Source of the DNA: Paratinospora sagittata
Lineage: Eukaryota; Streptophyta; Magnoliopsida; Ranunculales; Menispermaceae
DNA length: 64,000 bases
Direction of reading: 5' to 3'
Assembly: GCA_035771175.1 (NCBI GenBank)
Contig: CM069610.1
Location: 20,984,501-21,048,500, forward strand
Position numbers and translations under genes: made by a program. The notes beneath the pieces were generated by a model, which was not told the DNA's origin, did not search any database, and worked only from the letters and a program-made list of their open reading frames with translations. Positions within the stretch are counted from its first letter, which is position 1. Every line of letters begins with the position of its first letter. Shown here piece by piece: positions 44,909-56,474 of the stretch.

Positions 44909-47195
44909 TCAAAAAGATAACACTCCAACATAATCATTTGTAGCAGTGGCAATTGCTTCCACCCACTCTGAAATGTAGTCAACCGCCAAGAGAATATATG
45001 TCTTCCCACATGAAGAGGGAAACGATCCCATGAAATCTATACCCCAAGCATCAAATAACTCTACCTCCAAGATATTGGTCAATGGTTGCTCATGACCCCT
45101 CGAAATAGTACCAAGACATTGGCAACGGTCACATGTTTTCACATAAGCATATCTATCTCTAAACAATGTGGGCCAATAGAACCCACTATGAAGAACCTTA
45201 GCCGCTGTCCTTGTAGTCCCAACGTAAGCACCATATGGAGAAGAATGACAATCATGGAGAATGGCTTTTACTTCCTCCTCTGGTACACACCTCCTAACGA
45301 TTTGATCATTGCACCTCTTAAATAGCAAGGGATCATCCCAAAAGTAGAATCTCACATCATGTAAAAACTTATTCTTCCTTGCATATGATAGATCCAGAGA
45401 GAATACACCACTAGCTAAGTAGTTCACTTAATCGACATACCATGGAAGTTTGGCGAATAGCCCATATAATTGCTCATTTGAAAATGTTTCCACAATTAGC
45501 ACACCATCTTCTTTCTCATCTAGTTGTAGCCGAGATAGGTAATCCACAACTACGTTCTCACTCCCTTTCTTGTCTTTAATCTCCATGTCAAATTCCTGAA
45601 GCAAGAGGACCCATCGAATCAACTGAGGTTTTGCATCCTTCTTCTCAAACAAGTAGCGGATGGCGGCATGGTCAATGTAGACAATCACTTTAGAACCAAT
45701 GATGTTAGGATCTAAACTTGTCACAAGAAAAAACCACCGCTAGCAATTCCGTCTTGGTAGTAGTGTAGTTTTGTTGGGCCTCATTAAGTGTTCTACTCGC
45801 ATAGTAGATGACCCGGAACATCTTTTTTTTTTTTGCCCAAGAATTGCTCCCAAAGCTTAATCACTCGCATCACACATGATCTCAAACGATTCACTCCAAT
45901 CCGGTACCACCATGATAGGTGCTGAAATCAAGTCCTTCTTTATCCAACCAAAAGCTTCCTCACAATGCTCATCAAACACAAAATGAGTCTCTTTCTCAAG
46001 TAAGTTGCAAATGAGCTTTGTTATCTTGGAGAAAGCTTTGATGAATCTTCTACGAAAACCCCCATGCCCCAAGAAACTTCTTATGTCCTTCACATTCTTT
46101 GGATGTGGAAGCTTTTCAATAGTCACACTCTTGGCCTTGTCTACCTCAAGTTCCTTGGACGAAATCCGGTGTCCAAGAACAATATCTTCATGCACCATGA
46201 AGTGACACTTTTCCGAATTAAGCACAAGATTTGTCTCTTCACACCTCTTCAACACAAGGGAGAGGTTATGCAAACAATGATCGAATGAGGACCCAAACAC
46301 TGAAAAATCGTCCATGAAGACCTCCATGATGTCCTCCACCAAATCAAAAAATATAATCATCATACATCGTTGAAAAGTCGCCGGTGCATTACATAATCCA
46401 AACGACATACGCCAAAATGCAAAAGTACCATACGGGCATGTGAATGTAGTCTTTTCTTGATCTTCTGGGGTGATGGCTATTTGATTGTACCTCAAATACT
46501 TGTCTAAGAAGCAATAGTAGTGGAAACCTGTCAACCGATCAAGCATTTGATCAATAAAAAGAAGGGGAAAGTGATCCTTCCTTGTGGCTTTGTTGAGCTT
46601 CCTATAGTCGATACAAACTCTCCAACCCGTGACTGTTCTTGCAGAAATCGGCCATTCTTCTCATTCATCACCACAACCATACCACCTTTCTTTGGTACCA
46701 CTTGGACCGGACTCACCCATGGACTATCCGAAATGGCGTTATGATTCCCTTATTGAGCCACTTCAAGATTTCAGCTTTAACAAACTCTTTCATAGGTGGG
46801 TTTAGCCTCATTTGTTGCTCAATTGAAGGCTTGTAAGATTCCTCCATCAAGATCTTATGCATACAAATTGAAGGAGTTATCCCCTTGATGTTAGAAATTG
46901 ACCACCTCAAAGTGGACTTGTACTCTCTCAAGATGCGCAATAGCTTCTCCTCCTCCACACTAGACAAAGTCGATGATATGATGACTGGCACAATAGAATT
47001 CTTACCCAAAAATGCATAGCGAAGATGCTCTGGTAAGGGCTTCAACTCTAGTGAAGACTTTACTATCTCGGGTGGTGAAGAAGCTTCAATATCTTCTGCT
47101 TTGGTGGTTGTACTCTCAAGATTGTGGGCCTCAAGAGCTAAGGCATAATGCTGGACATCATCATGAACCGCCTCATTTCTAGATATCGAACTCAC
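44909..47195 (-). pseudogene. Athila-2 pol: RT, RNase H and partial integrase
   Basis: In minus-strand order: linker (46713-47195, with LRYAFLGKNSIVPVIISS); RT with VQVVPKKGGMVVVMNEKN, CPYGTFAFWRMSFGLCNAPA and the intact catalytic EVFMDDFSVF (45857-46546); RNase H with [18 protein letters not shown] (45428-45724); and integrase with the HHCC finger ([23 protein letters not shown]) plus the start of the catalytic core, [20 protein letters not shown]. The integrase is cut at about 44909, so the second Asp and the Glu are missing. Frames are separated by stops and indels (for example near 45850, 45727 and 46640). Confidence 0.92.
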
Positions 47196-47216
47196 AAGAC
47201 ACTTCTCTAAAGGATC

Positions 47217-47843
47217 TCATGGTGTAGCCTCATCATGGACCTCGGTCACAAATGCATCAATTACCTCTGCTACATTAATTCGGTGACATGTATTCCCCTC
47301 CGATGGGAATTTAAAAGTCTTGTATACGTTAAACAACACTTCTTCATTATTCACTAGCAAGATAAGCTTGCCACGTTGCACATCTATCAAAACTCTCTCT
47401 GTAGCTAAGAATGGTCGCCCAAGTATAAGAGGAATATCTCCATCTTCTTCCATGTCCAAAACTACAAAATCCACCAAGAAGATGAACTTGTCCACCTTTA
47501 CTAGCACGTCCTCAATGATACCCCGAGGGTATGTAAGTGATCGATTTGCTAGTTGCAAAGATATTGTAGTTGACTTTACCTCGCCAAGCCCCAATTTTCT
47601 GAAAATGGACAAAGGCATCAAGTGAATGTTTGCACCTAAATCACATAAAACAATATTGAAATTTAAAAAACCAATGGTGCAAGGTATAGTGAAACTCCCT
47701 GGATCTTTTAGCTTTTGAGGAAGCTTTTTCTGTAAGATGACACTACACTCTTTAGTAAGCTTCACCGTCTCGAATTCCTCTAGATTTCTCTTCTTTGTCA
47801 TCACATCTTTTATGAACTTGACGTAGTTTGGAATTTGCTCCAA
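47217..47843 (-). CDS. Athila-2 aspartic protease region (208-codon open frame)
   Basis: This open frame joins the C-terminus of gag (NYVKFIKDVMTKKRNLEEFE) to protease without the frameshift seen in Athila-1. The active-site region is CDLGANIHLMPLSIFRKLG, followed by DFVVLDMEEDGDIPLILGRP. It ends in a short acidic tail (FVTEVHDEATP). It is a fragment of a larger polyprotein, not a separate gene. Confidence 0.82.
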   Translation of the reverse strand: MEQIPNYVKFIKDVMTKKRNLEEFETVKLTKECSVILQKKLPQKLKDPGSFTIPCTIGFLNFNIVLCDLGANIHLMPLSIFRKLGLGEVKSTTISLQLANRSLTYPRGIIEDVLVKVDKFIFLVDFVVLDMEEDGDIPLILGRPFLATERVLIDVQRGKLILLVNNEEVLFNVYKTFKFPSEGNTCHRINVAEVIDAFVTEVHDEATP

Positions 47844-47849
47844 TGCATC

Positions 47850-48646
47850 TGTAAAAAGGATGTTAATGTGAATGATTTTGAAAATTTCAAGAAACTTGGC
47901 AAATTACTCATCAAGCTTCTTCTTTTGAAATCTTTGAGGAAATGGAATAGGAGTTATGAGTTTAGGAGGGTTATCCGTGAAAGTAATAGAACTAGGCTGG
48001 TATGGCCTCTCTTGTAGCTTTTCCCCTTTGATGACTCAACTTCCTTCTCTTTACTCGACTCGATCTCTATGCTTGGCTCGCCATGTACATCACTAGGTGT
48101 TTGTGATGATGTGCTTGGGCTAGAATCAACCTCCTTTACTTCCTTTCCACTTCAAAAGCTAATGGCTTGGCATTGCTCTTTCGGGTTCACCTCAGTGTTG
48201 CTAGATAGTGATCCCCGTTGTTGGGCATTCATGTTTGAAGCTAGTTGCCCTACTTGTACTTCCAAATTTTTGATAGATTCCCTAGTTTTCATCATAAACG
48301 AACCCAACATATCTTTTAAAGACGACTACTTTTCTTGAGATTGTAGAAATCGGGTGAAAGTTGTAGTGTATTCCATGTGTTGGCATAGGAGAAATTCTCG
48401 TCATTTCTGATGCTTGGGTGGTACTGATTTGGAACACCTTGATTTCCTCTGTAGTTGTACCTCGATTGTTTATATATTGAACTTCCTCCTCATGTGCCTC
48501 ATTCCCCGAAGAGGCCATTTGTAAAGCCGCCGCTTTCTTAATAGACGGTTGTGCATTTTGAGTAGTAAGCACAACAAGATGGTTGGCGATGCTTGATATT
48601 TGTACAAAAAGAGACTTAAATGGGTCAACTTCATGTAGGTCAGCTG
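47850..48646 (-). pseudogene. Athila-2 gag, C-terminal part only
   Basis: Broken minus-strand frames give the Athila gag tail: QISSIANHLVVLTTQNAQPS and EEEVQYINNRG at 48470-48600, then decayed low-complexity sequence down to the protease. The N-terminal capsid half and 5' LTR are absent; the sequence stops exactly at the 5' LTR of element B1 (48647). Confidence 0.75.
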
Positions 48647-49698
48647 TGTAATACCCAAGGATTTCACCAAAAAAAAAAAAAAAAATTTATCGTTCGGGCA
48701 ACCTGCTCGAACGTTCAGGTGCCAATCTCTCTATATAAACACCCTCCCCCTCCTCATTTCTCACACCAAATTCACTCTAAATTGTGATTTTCTTCTCCTT
48801 TCCACTCATTCTGAGTTTTTAATCTTTTGAGACTCTTTTTCGAGACTCTCTGTGCGGCGCAACGCGGTTCTGTCCGGAGGAAGGCACCAGATCTGAAAGA
48901 AGAAGTTTTTATCTGAAGGTGGGGAACGAAACATAGGTTTGCGTGTTTTATAACTTTTATTAAAGTTTACATTCATTTATTATTATGTCTACCATTCATT
49001 TACCAGACCAGTAGACTAAACCAGTTCATGCATTGACATCATACATATCACCACCTAGGGGCGTATGTGGTTTATGATTCATAGAATAGTTAGGAGCGAT
49101 GCTCGCTATTCATCATATTTCTCTGGAGAGGGACGTACCATGAGAACTTGGCTACTGCTAGGGAGGCACATCTGTACGTGAATCCAGAGCGTCGTTCCTG
49201 AGGAGGGACGTTCAATGAGAACCAGGCTATTCCCGGGGAGGGACATCTGTACGTGAACTCAGACAATGTACAGTCATTAAACCATTAAGAGACGGTGTCA
49301 TGCATACATACATATTGATTGATTATGATGCTCTCATGTGTATTTAAGATATTTGATTATGATGTGTGCTTTATTAATTGTTATACTCACGAACTATTTT
49401 ACCCACTGAGCGCATTAAGCTCACTCTATTATTATCCAATTTTTTACAGGAAATTAAGGTGGATTGGGTGCAGGTTTGTAGGGCCCACATTTTTTACACT
49501 TTGTATTAATTTATTGGGGATTTTGGGAGAATGTTCCCTTGAGTATTACATGTACGAATACATTCTGAATTTAATGAAATCAGACTTGTACTGAATTGTA
49601 TTTCCGCTGCGTACTCTGCTGCCATTGTGATAATTCCAAATGCGCGCCCCGTCTGTGAGTGTACCGCCGGTTTAGGCATGTCCGGGTGGGGTGTGACA
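48647..49698 (+). mobile_element. B1 5' LTR (1,052 bp)
   Basis: Termini are TGTAATACC and GGGGTGTGACA. A TATATAA box lies at 48732-48738. Upstream are GTTCGGGC / CGAACGTTC words, the reduced form of an array that is much longer in B2. A primer site follows at 49704. The U5 part matches B2 (58944-60310, reversed). The flanking 5 bp are AGCTG; the other flank is lost. An ORF at 49319-49594 lies in the LTR and is not supported. Confidence 0.9.
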
Positions 49699-49703
49699 TT
49701 TAA

Positions 49704-49721
49704 TGGTATCAGAGCATATGG
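49704..49721 (+). promoter_or_regulatory. B1 primer-binding site, initiator-Met type
   Basis: TGGTATCAGAGCATATGG begins 5 nt after the LTR end. The first 12 bases match the standard plant initiator-methionine tRNA primer site exactly. Confidence 0.92.
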
Positions 49722-49763
49722 TCCACGGCCCGCCCAAGTACACCAAATTAGGGGAAGAAAATT

Positions 49764-50279
49764 TTTATTAGATATATATATCTCTAGAACTATATATATA
49801 TATCAATTATATATAGTTGAGATTTATATTAAATATATATCTAGAAAACTATATATTGTTTTTATATAGTTTAGATTTAAATATATATAGTTAAGATTGA
49901 TGAAAACTATATATATGGTTATGATTAAATATATATAACTATATATCTATGTATATATGAGATATATATATACCATGTTGCTAATGGGAAAATTTGGATG
50001 AAATTTTTATTAGATATATATATATCTCTAGAACTACATATATATATATCAATTATATATAGTTGAGATTTATATTAAATATATATCTAGAAAACTATAT
50101 ATTGTTTTTATATAGTTTAGATTTAAATATATATATAGTTATGATTTATGAAACTATATATATATGGTTATGATTAAATATATATATCTATATATCTATG
50201 TATATATAAGATATATATATACCATGTGGCTAATGGAAAAATTTGGATGAAAAATTTTATTAGATATATATATCTCTAG

Positions 50280-50321
<42 letters not shown>

Positions 50322-50655
50322 ATTATATATAGTTAAGATTTATATTAAATATATATCTAGAAAACTATATAAATTTTATATAGTTTAGATTCAAATATAT
50401 AAATAGTTATGATTTATGAAACTATATATATATGGTTATGATTATATATCTTTAGGACTATATATATATTTGAATTATATATAGTTAAGATTTATATTAA
50501 ACTATATAGTTTATATATAGTTTAGATTTAAATATATATATAGTTATGATTTATGAAAACTATATATATATGATTATGATTGAATGTATATATCTATATA
50601 TCTATGCATATATGAGATATATATATCATATTGCCAATAGAAAAATTTGGATTAA
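49764..50655 (+). repeat. AT-rich tandem repeat in B1 leader (about 250-bp units)
   Basis: Three long and one partial copies of a unit start TTTTATTAGATATATATATC and include TCAATTATATATAGTT, GAAAACTATATA, GGTTATGATTAAATATATA and CCATGTTGCTAATGG. Successive copies begin near 49764, 50007, 50256 and 50440. The (TA)n run at 50283-50318 is longest in the third copy. Confidence 0.85.
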
Positions 50656-50776
50656 ATGATGGCATAAACAGTGAGAAAAAAATAGAGAATATTGTCCAAT
50701 TGACAAAGAATAAATCTTAAAAATGTTAGGAATATATTTTGTGTTTTTCACAAATTTATTTTCCTTTCAGGAAAGA

Positions 50777-52344
50777 ATGGCCTCAAGTGAAGGAGCGACT
50801 TCCAGTAGTAGGGAACCAATTCCCATTAGACTTAAGGAATTGTCCAAAAGGGATGTTATGACTATGAGGAGTATCGACAATAGAGATCTCCGCCTCCGTC
50901 CGATCCTTCACGACAAACTCGCAACTTTGGGGTGGTTGAACATAACAAAAGTTGAGGGCCACGTCTCCTGCAACTTGATGAAATCCTTTTACGGAGCCAT
51001 GAATTGCGTGAGACTCCAAGAAGATGAGATCAACCCTGTCTTGGAGACAACAGTCAAGGGAACAAAGATTTCTATCAACGTCGAAATTATTGCACAACTT
51101 ATGGAGATCCACACGAACCCCAGACATTTGTAGAGATCGCAGAATCCAACGAATAGTTGTTCAATTCCCTCACCAAAGAACCTTACACTCAATCGACGTA
51201 CACCAACCTCCCAAACAATCTCCTTAAACCATCACTTGCCGGCCTTGGAAAGATCGTATTCGACAACATCTTGCCAGAAAGGGGGACTAGAGGCACTATG
51301 TCATGGGCTCAACTTCTTGTGTTATATTGCATAGGGAAGAAAATTAAGGTCTCCCTACCTCACATCATCAACCAACAAATGTTGAGAGTGATTCAAAACC
51401 CTTTGAGAAAGGATCTCCTCGGCTACGGAGTCTTGATCATGAGAATGCTATATGAGGCAAACATCAACACTTTTGATAAGTCTTCAAAGCAGATCACTGA
51501 GACGGTTACAACATCCTCTATCTTGAAGACATATGTCACAAGTGGAGGGGTAACTGACGAGGAAGTATTCAGCGCGACGTTAGGAAATGCAGAAAGAATG
51601 AGAGACGAACATGGACGTTGTCATCAAAAAGGTCGATGCAAGATTCCTGTCAGGGAAGTACCAAATAACGAGCCAAACCATAATCCTACGTCAAACCCAG
51701 CCCCGAATAATGATCCAATCGATCGAGTATTCACTAAGGAAAATTTATTTGCCAACCTAAATCAACCTCAACCAAATCAAGATAGACAAAGTGCTCAAGT
51801 AAATCCACCAACCTGGAACGTGCCAACTCAAGGCAACACTTCGTACCAAAGGTTTCCAACTCTTGAGGTACAGTATCGGCCAGTTCCACAAGTTCCTGTT
51901 AACCAACAACAACAGAATTGGGCGGCACCAAGTTATGGAAGACAGGACATCCCAATGAGCCCATTATTTCAAGACTTTTCAACCCAAGCATATTCAAATG
52001 TCCAAGGGGTTCCAGTTAGGGGATCCTCGTACAATCAAAACAACTACCCCTCACCGATGAGTCACCCGTACAACCAATACTTTTCACCAATGCCTATGGC
52101 CTACCCTCCACCTATGGGACAATCGACCCATCAACCATCGATGGGACAATCGACTAACCCATTCGAACAGTTAAATGTAATCGTATCCAATATTGCTGAG
52201 ATAAATGAGACTCAAAATGATATGTTAAAACGTATGCAAAACTTCGAAGAACAACGAGCAAATTCTCAACCTTCTTGTAGTAGTCGCTCTGTACCTAGCA
52301 GGAGGTCTAGGAGGAACGGTAGTATGCAGGAAAATCAAGATTGA
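50777..52344 (+). pseudogene. B1 extra ORF 1: plant transposon-protein-like, about 520 aa
   Basis: The ATG at 50777 (MASSEGATSSSREPIP) follows a T-rich tract ending CAG at 50770, a splice-acceptor-like context. The N-terminal domain has LATLGWLNITKVEGHVSCNL and SFYGAMN, then, after a frameshift near 51118 and a TAG at 51154, LLKPSLAGLGKIVFDNILPE and GTMSWAQLLVLYCIGKKIKV. This resembles the 'putative plant transposon protein' domain often annotated beside gypsy elements. The C-terminal half is Asn/Gln/Pro-rich, with a helical segment (NIAEINETQNDMLKRMQNFE) and a basic end, RSVPSRRSRRN. It is distinct from the gag that follows at 53123. Function unknown; family assignment is by appearance only. 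Confidence 0.6.
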
Positions 52345-53122
52345 TTATTGGAATTGTAAACTTTTCTTTTATATATGAATGAGAATGTTTTGTTTAAGAC
52401 TATCTTTGGTGGGCTGACTTACAACCATTCTTTCTTTTGTATCACTAAATTTGGAGTGGTATGGGACACAACAAAATTTGAGGATACTAAACAAAATGTG
52501 AAAGTAAGAAAACCCACGACCTTGTATGAAAAGAAACATTTGGAGAAAGTTTCATTACTAATATTATCACTAAGTTTACACGGTATGGGACGAGTAAATT
52601 TGGACGATACTATTAGTGAACTACTATTCAGCCGATGTTTTATAGAGACCGTGTTCATACAACTTAACTTGGTTAACACCCTTATTACCAAAGTCATGTG
52701 GTATGGGACACACGAACTTGGATAATAATCGAAAAGACTAAGAGTAAGAGTTTGAATGCATAAGATTTCGATAGAATGTTAGATCAGGATATAACCGAGG
52801 CAAATCTTAGAATTCTTATGACTCGTATGGATTTTCAATGAAATATATATGTATGTTCACAAAAACCAGAACCAAATCATTTGAAATGCTTGAAAAGTTT
52901 TATACTTATTATATAAACATTCTAACCATGTTTTACCCCATGGCCAAACATACGAGGCACATAAGATTCTTTGATTCCTCAACAAAAATCTTACACTATA
53001 CTTAGAAAAGTATGTGGTTTATATATTGCAGTACTCTCAAAATTATTGTTGAGCATACCATAACATTATACTTGGCTACAGTTCCTAAATCATGGTTTTA
53101 TTTTCTCCTTGCCAGTGAGAAA
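52345..53122 (+). other. Spacer between extra ORF 1 and gag, with three diverged repeats
   Basis: No gene is supported here. GGTATGGGAC recurs at about 52457, 52581 and 52699, each followed by an AAATTTG-GA-GATA-like stretch, giving three diverged units of about 120 bp. The end (TTTTATTTTCTCCTTGCCAG at 53095-53114) is a splice-acceptor-like tract 8 nt before the gag ATG. Confidence 0.55.
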
Positions 53123-54780
53123 ATGCAAACCAGGAAGAGAGGAAGGCCACGTACTGTCCGTCCAGCAGAGGAGGCACCTCCTGAGATACAGAACCAGGAA
53201 CAGCTGCCTCCGACGACAGCATAGGACATACCCGACACTGCCACTACGTCTGGGCAGGCAGTGCCACCACAACCTACACACTTGGCCATGCCTTAAAGTA
53301 TGGAAGTCTTCTTCGCCGGATTGATTGATGCGATGAATGTAAAAGTTCAGACGGCCGTTCGTGAGACCGCGACCAATCAGGTTGCCACTATACAAGCACC
53401 TGTGAGATCTGGGTCAGTGACTCAAACCGACCAGATTACGAAGTACAAGAGGCTACAACCTCTTACCTTTGCTGGAGCATTGATGTTGAACAGGTACAAA
53501 AGTGGCTGAATGAGTAAAAGAAGGCTCTCGATGCAATGGGAGTCAATGAGACTCGAAAGATTCCACTAGCGACCTACCAACTTGTAGGTGGAGCTAACAC
53601 ATGGTGGATAATAGTAAAGGAGGACCCAAGGGTCAACACCGCGGATATGACTTGGCAACAGTTCGAGTCAATGTTTATTGATGAGTATTTTCCCGGCGCT
53701 GTGAAGAGGCAGAAGCGCCAGGAATTCGCTAAGTTATACCAAGGCAACATGACCGTCAGGGAATATGCTGGCAAGTTCATAGAATTATTGGTCTACTCTA
53801 TCTCCACCATCTCCATGGAGCAAGATAAGACTGAGAAACTCTATAATGGCCTTCGCTCTAATATTCGACAAGCCTTGTCGATCTTGGATCTCAAGATTTA
53901 CAAGGAGGTCGTTAACAAGGCCATGAGTTTTGAGCAAGAGAAGATCGCGCAAGAGCGGAGAATCAATAGGGAAAAATGGCCTGCAACGTTTTCCCAACAA
54001 GACTCACAACAGGGCAACAAGAAGAAGACATACAATAACCAAAACCCAGCCCTCCCAGTCCCTTTTAAGAAGAATGAGGCCACAACCCCTGCGGCTGCAC
54101 CATCTAACCCAAACCATAAGGGTTTTTGCAATCGTAGCCGAGGTGGCCATTATGGAAGGGGAGGCCGTCAAAACGGCAATGGCAGAGGTGGTGGTCAGCA
54201 CCACAATCAGCATGGCCAACAGAACCATCCGCAGTATCGGCAGACGTGTTACAACTGCGGCCAGAAGAGCCATGTAAAATATGTCTGTCCGCACCTTCAG
54301 CAACCTATTCCCGTTGTTCCAGCCCAACAAGCACCACCTACTGCTAATGCCCAACCCAGGCAGAACCAGCAAAACCAGGGTTGCGCATTTGCCATCACTC
54401 AACAACCCCTCCCAGACAACAATGTAGTCGAAGGTACATTTTCCTTGTTCAATACATTGATGCATGTCTTGTTCGATTCGGGTGCTACGCATTCTTTTAT
54501 ATCGTCTGCATTGGTAAGACATTTAGGGTTGCATCCTGAACCCACAACACTCACACTCCATGTCACATCACCATTAGGATCTGGTACTGACGTGAAATTG
54601 CAGTGTTCTCAATGTGAACTTCGAATATCAGAATAAATCATATATGTAGATCTTTTGTGATGGACATTGAAGAGTTCGACATCATCCTTGGCATGGACTG
54701 GCTCGCACCACTGAATGCAAAGATCGATTGTATGAAGAAACAAGTTCAGTTAACTTTGCCCACGGGGGACTTTGTCAAGA
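53123..54780 (+). pseudogene. B1 gag and aspartic protease
   Basis: The N-terminus MQTRKRGRPRTV is followed by stops at about 53222 and 53294 and a frameshift near 53480-53515. The main frame 53536-54636 holds the gag domain (ATYQLVGGANTWW, FIDEYFPGAVKRQKRQEF, LYQGNMTVREYAGKFIEL), a Gly/His/Gln-rich stretch, the zinc knuckle CYNCGQKSHVKYVC (C-x2-C-x4-H-x4-C) and the protease active site VLFDSGATHSFIS. After another break comes [19 protein letters not shown], the end of the protease domain. At about 54785 the sequence jumps directly into the integrase core, so RT and RNase H are missing. Confidence 0.87.
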
Positions 54781-54786
54781 TTTAGG

Positions 54787-55868
54787 GAACAAGGAAATGG
54801 AAGTGGGAGAACATCGCAATGGATTTTGTTACGGCCTTGCCTCAAAATAATAAAGGGCAAGATGTTATCTGGGTTATCATTGATAAACTTACAAAGTTTG
54901 CACACTTTCTGCCAATAAGGTTCACGGATAACCCCGCCAAACTTGTCGAATTATATGAAAGAGAGATCGTACGCCTCCATGGCATACCACTCACGATCGT
55001 CTCTGATCGAGACCCTCAATTCACATCAAACTTTTGGAAAAGCTTGCAGAGTAGAATGTGATCTAAGATCACCATGAGCACAACCTTTCATCCTCAGACT
55101 GATGGGCAGTCAGAGCGTCTTATCCAAATCTTAGAAGACATGTTACAGTGTTGCATTTTGGACTTTAATGACGGATGGGCAAAGTATTTACATTTAGCTG
55201 AGTTTGCATACAACAACAGCTACCAAACTAGTATCGACATGGCACCATACGAGGCTTTCTATGGTCGGCCTTGCAGATCTTTGGTATGCTGGTTAGATAT
55301 GGCAGATAGACCGCAATTAGGCCCTGAACTAGTTTAAGAGACTTCTAAGAAGATCACTCTAGTAAAGGAGAGACTTCGTGTTGCACAAAGTCGACGGAAG
55401 AACTATGCTGACAAGCGGAGGTAGCCTCTAGAATTTGATAAGGGGGACTTCGTTTTTCTAAAAGATCAGCCCACAAGAGGTGTCAAACGCTTGGGGATCA
55501 AAGGAAAGCTCTCCCCACCGTTTATCGGTCCATTTCAGATCATTGAATGTATTGGCAAACTTGCTTATCGTCTGTCCCTTCCATCATCCATGTCTAAGGT
55601 TCATGATATTTTTCATGTATCCATGCTTAGAAAGTATCATCCTAATCCTTCGCATATCATCCCTCTAGTTGAGGTTCGGGTTAAACATGAAAATAAGTAT
55701 CAGGAGAGAGCGATACAGATTTTGGATAGAAAAACTCAAGAACTAAGGCGATGTAGTATAACACTGGTGAAAGTTCTCCGGGATCACCACAGAATAGAAG
55801 AAGCAACATGGGAACTAGAAGCAACAATTAAAAAGAAATACCCTGAATTGTTTTTTAGTAATGACTAA
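54787..55868 (+). pseudogene. B1 integrase core and chromodomain
   Basis: The integrase starts inside the catalytic core with KWKWENIAMDFVTALP. The three acidic residues are present (MDFV, IVSDRDPQFTS, DGQSERLIQ). Stops occur at about 55059, 55335 and 55422. The C-terminal part has the GPY/F-like region (LGIKGKLSPPFIGPFQII, VFHVSMLRKY-like) and a chromodomain (RAIQILDRKTQELRR, EEATWELEATIKKKYP), which in chromoviruses directs insertion to heterochromatin. The HHCC zinc finger and everything back to the protease are deleted. Confidence 0.88.
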
Positions 55869-55957
55869 TGATGTGATACATGTATTATTTCACTTATCAA
55901 TAAAATGATGAAACTTTGTTTATACATATCTTAATACATCGTTTCACTTGAATAACT

Positions 55958-56440
55958 ATGCAGATGTCTGAAAATAATACCAATGGATATGGTAATGCAC
56001 ACACGCAGTGGCCTCATTGGCAACCTGTGACGACTCCTTCAGAATCTGAGTTAAGTCACAACTACTTTGCATCACCAACTCCATCGCCACACAGACAACG
56101 ATCCTTATCGCCAAAGCGTGCATGGATTTCTCGTAACAACTTTTTTCAAGCAAAATTACCAGGCGGCCGAATTCGAGCAACAACACGAAAAAGCATTCCA
56201 ACGCTCAACCTACCTCCCCTCAAAAGATGTAACCAGCGCCCTCCACCACCATATGTTAAGCAAAGGTTGGAATCTTCTGAGGACGAATCCGATTCCATTT
56301 GCTCTCCATGGTTTCATGATGTTGAGGATTCCACTGGCCACAGTTCTACTCAGGGACCATACAGGCACTACCCTGAACTAACAAAGGATGACACCGACAG
56401 TGAATCTCAAGCAGATAACCATCATAACTACTTGAATTGA
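55958..56440 (+). CDS. B1 extra ORF 3, basic Ser/Pro-rich protein (about 160 aa)
   Basis: An uninterrupted frame lies between the integrase stop (55866) and the polypurine tract. It begins MQMSENNTNGYGNAHTQW. It has a basic SPTPSPHRQRSLSPKR stretch, a PPPPYVK motif and an acidic Ser patch, ESSEDESDS. The context ACTATGCAG directly before ATG at 55963 is splice-acceptor-like. An AATAAA lies upstream at about 55900. No known domain is recognised; it is neither integrase nor an env with signal peptide or membrane segment. That it stayed open while gag-pol decayed may be chance at this length. Confidence 0.45.
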   Translation: MQMSENNTNGYGNAHTQWPHWQPVTTPSESELSHNYFASPTPSPHRQRSLSPKRAWISRNNFFQAKLPGGRIRATTRKSIPTLNLPPLKRCNQRPPPPYVKQRLESSEDESDSICSPWFHDVEDSTGHSSTQGPYRHYPELTKDDTDSESQADNHHNYLN

Positions 56441-56461
56441 TTTCGAGGACAAAATCCTTTT

Positions 56462-56474
56462 AAGGGGGGTAGAG
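56462..56474 (+). promoter_or_regulatory. B1 polypurine tract
   Basis: The purine run AAGGGGGGTAGAG ends at 56474 and the LTR start TGTAATACC follows at 56475. The same tract stands at the B2 LTR (60311-60323, minus). Confidence 0.9.

Noticed and set aside
49704..49715. Part of a tRNA gene (TGGTATCAGAGC)
   Set aside because: It is the primer-binding site next to an LTR, complementary to initiator-Met tRNA.
50723..51133. Extra ORF 1 starting at ATG 50723
   Set aside because: The first 18 codons overlap the T-rich acceptor-like tract; ATG 50777 after the acceptor is a more likely start.
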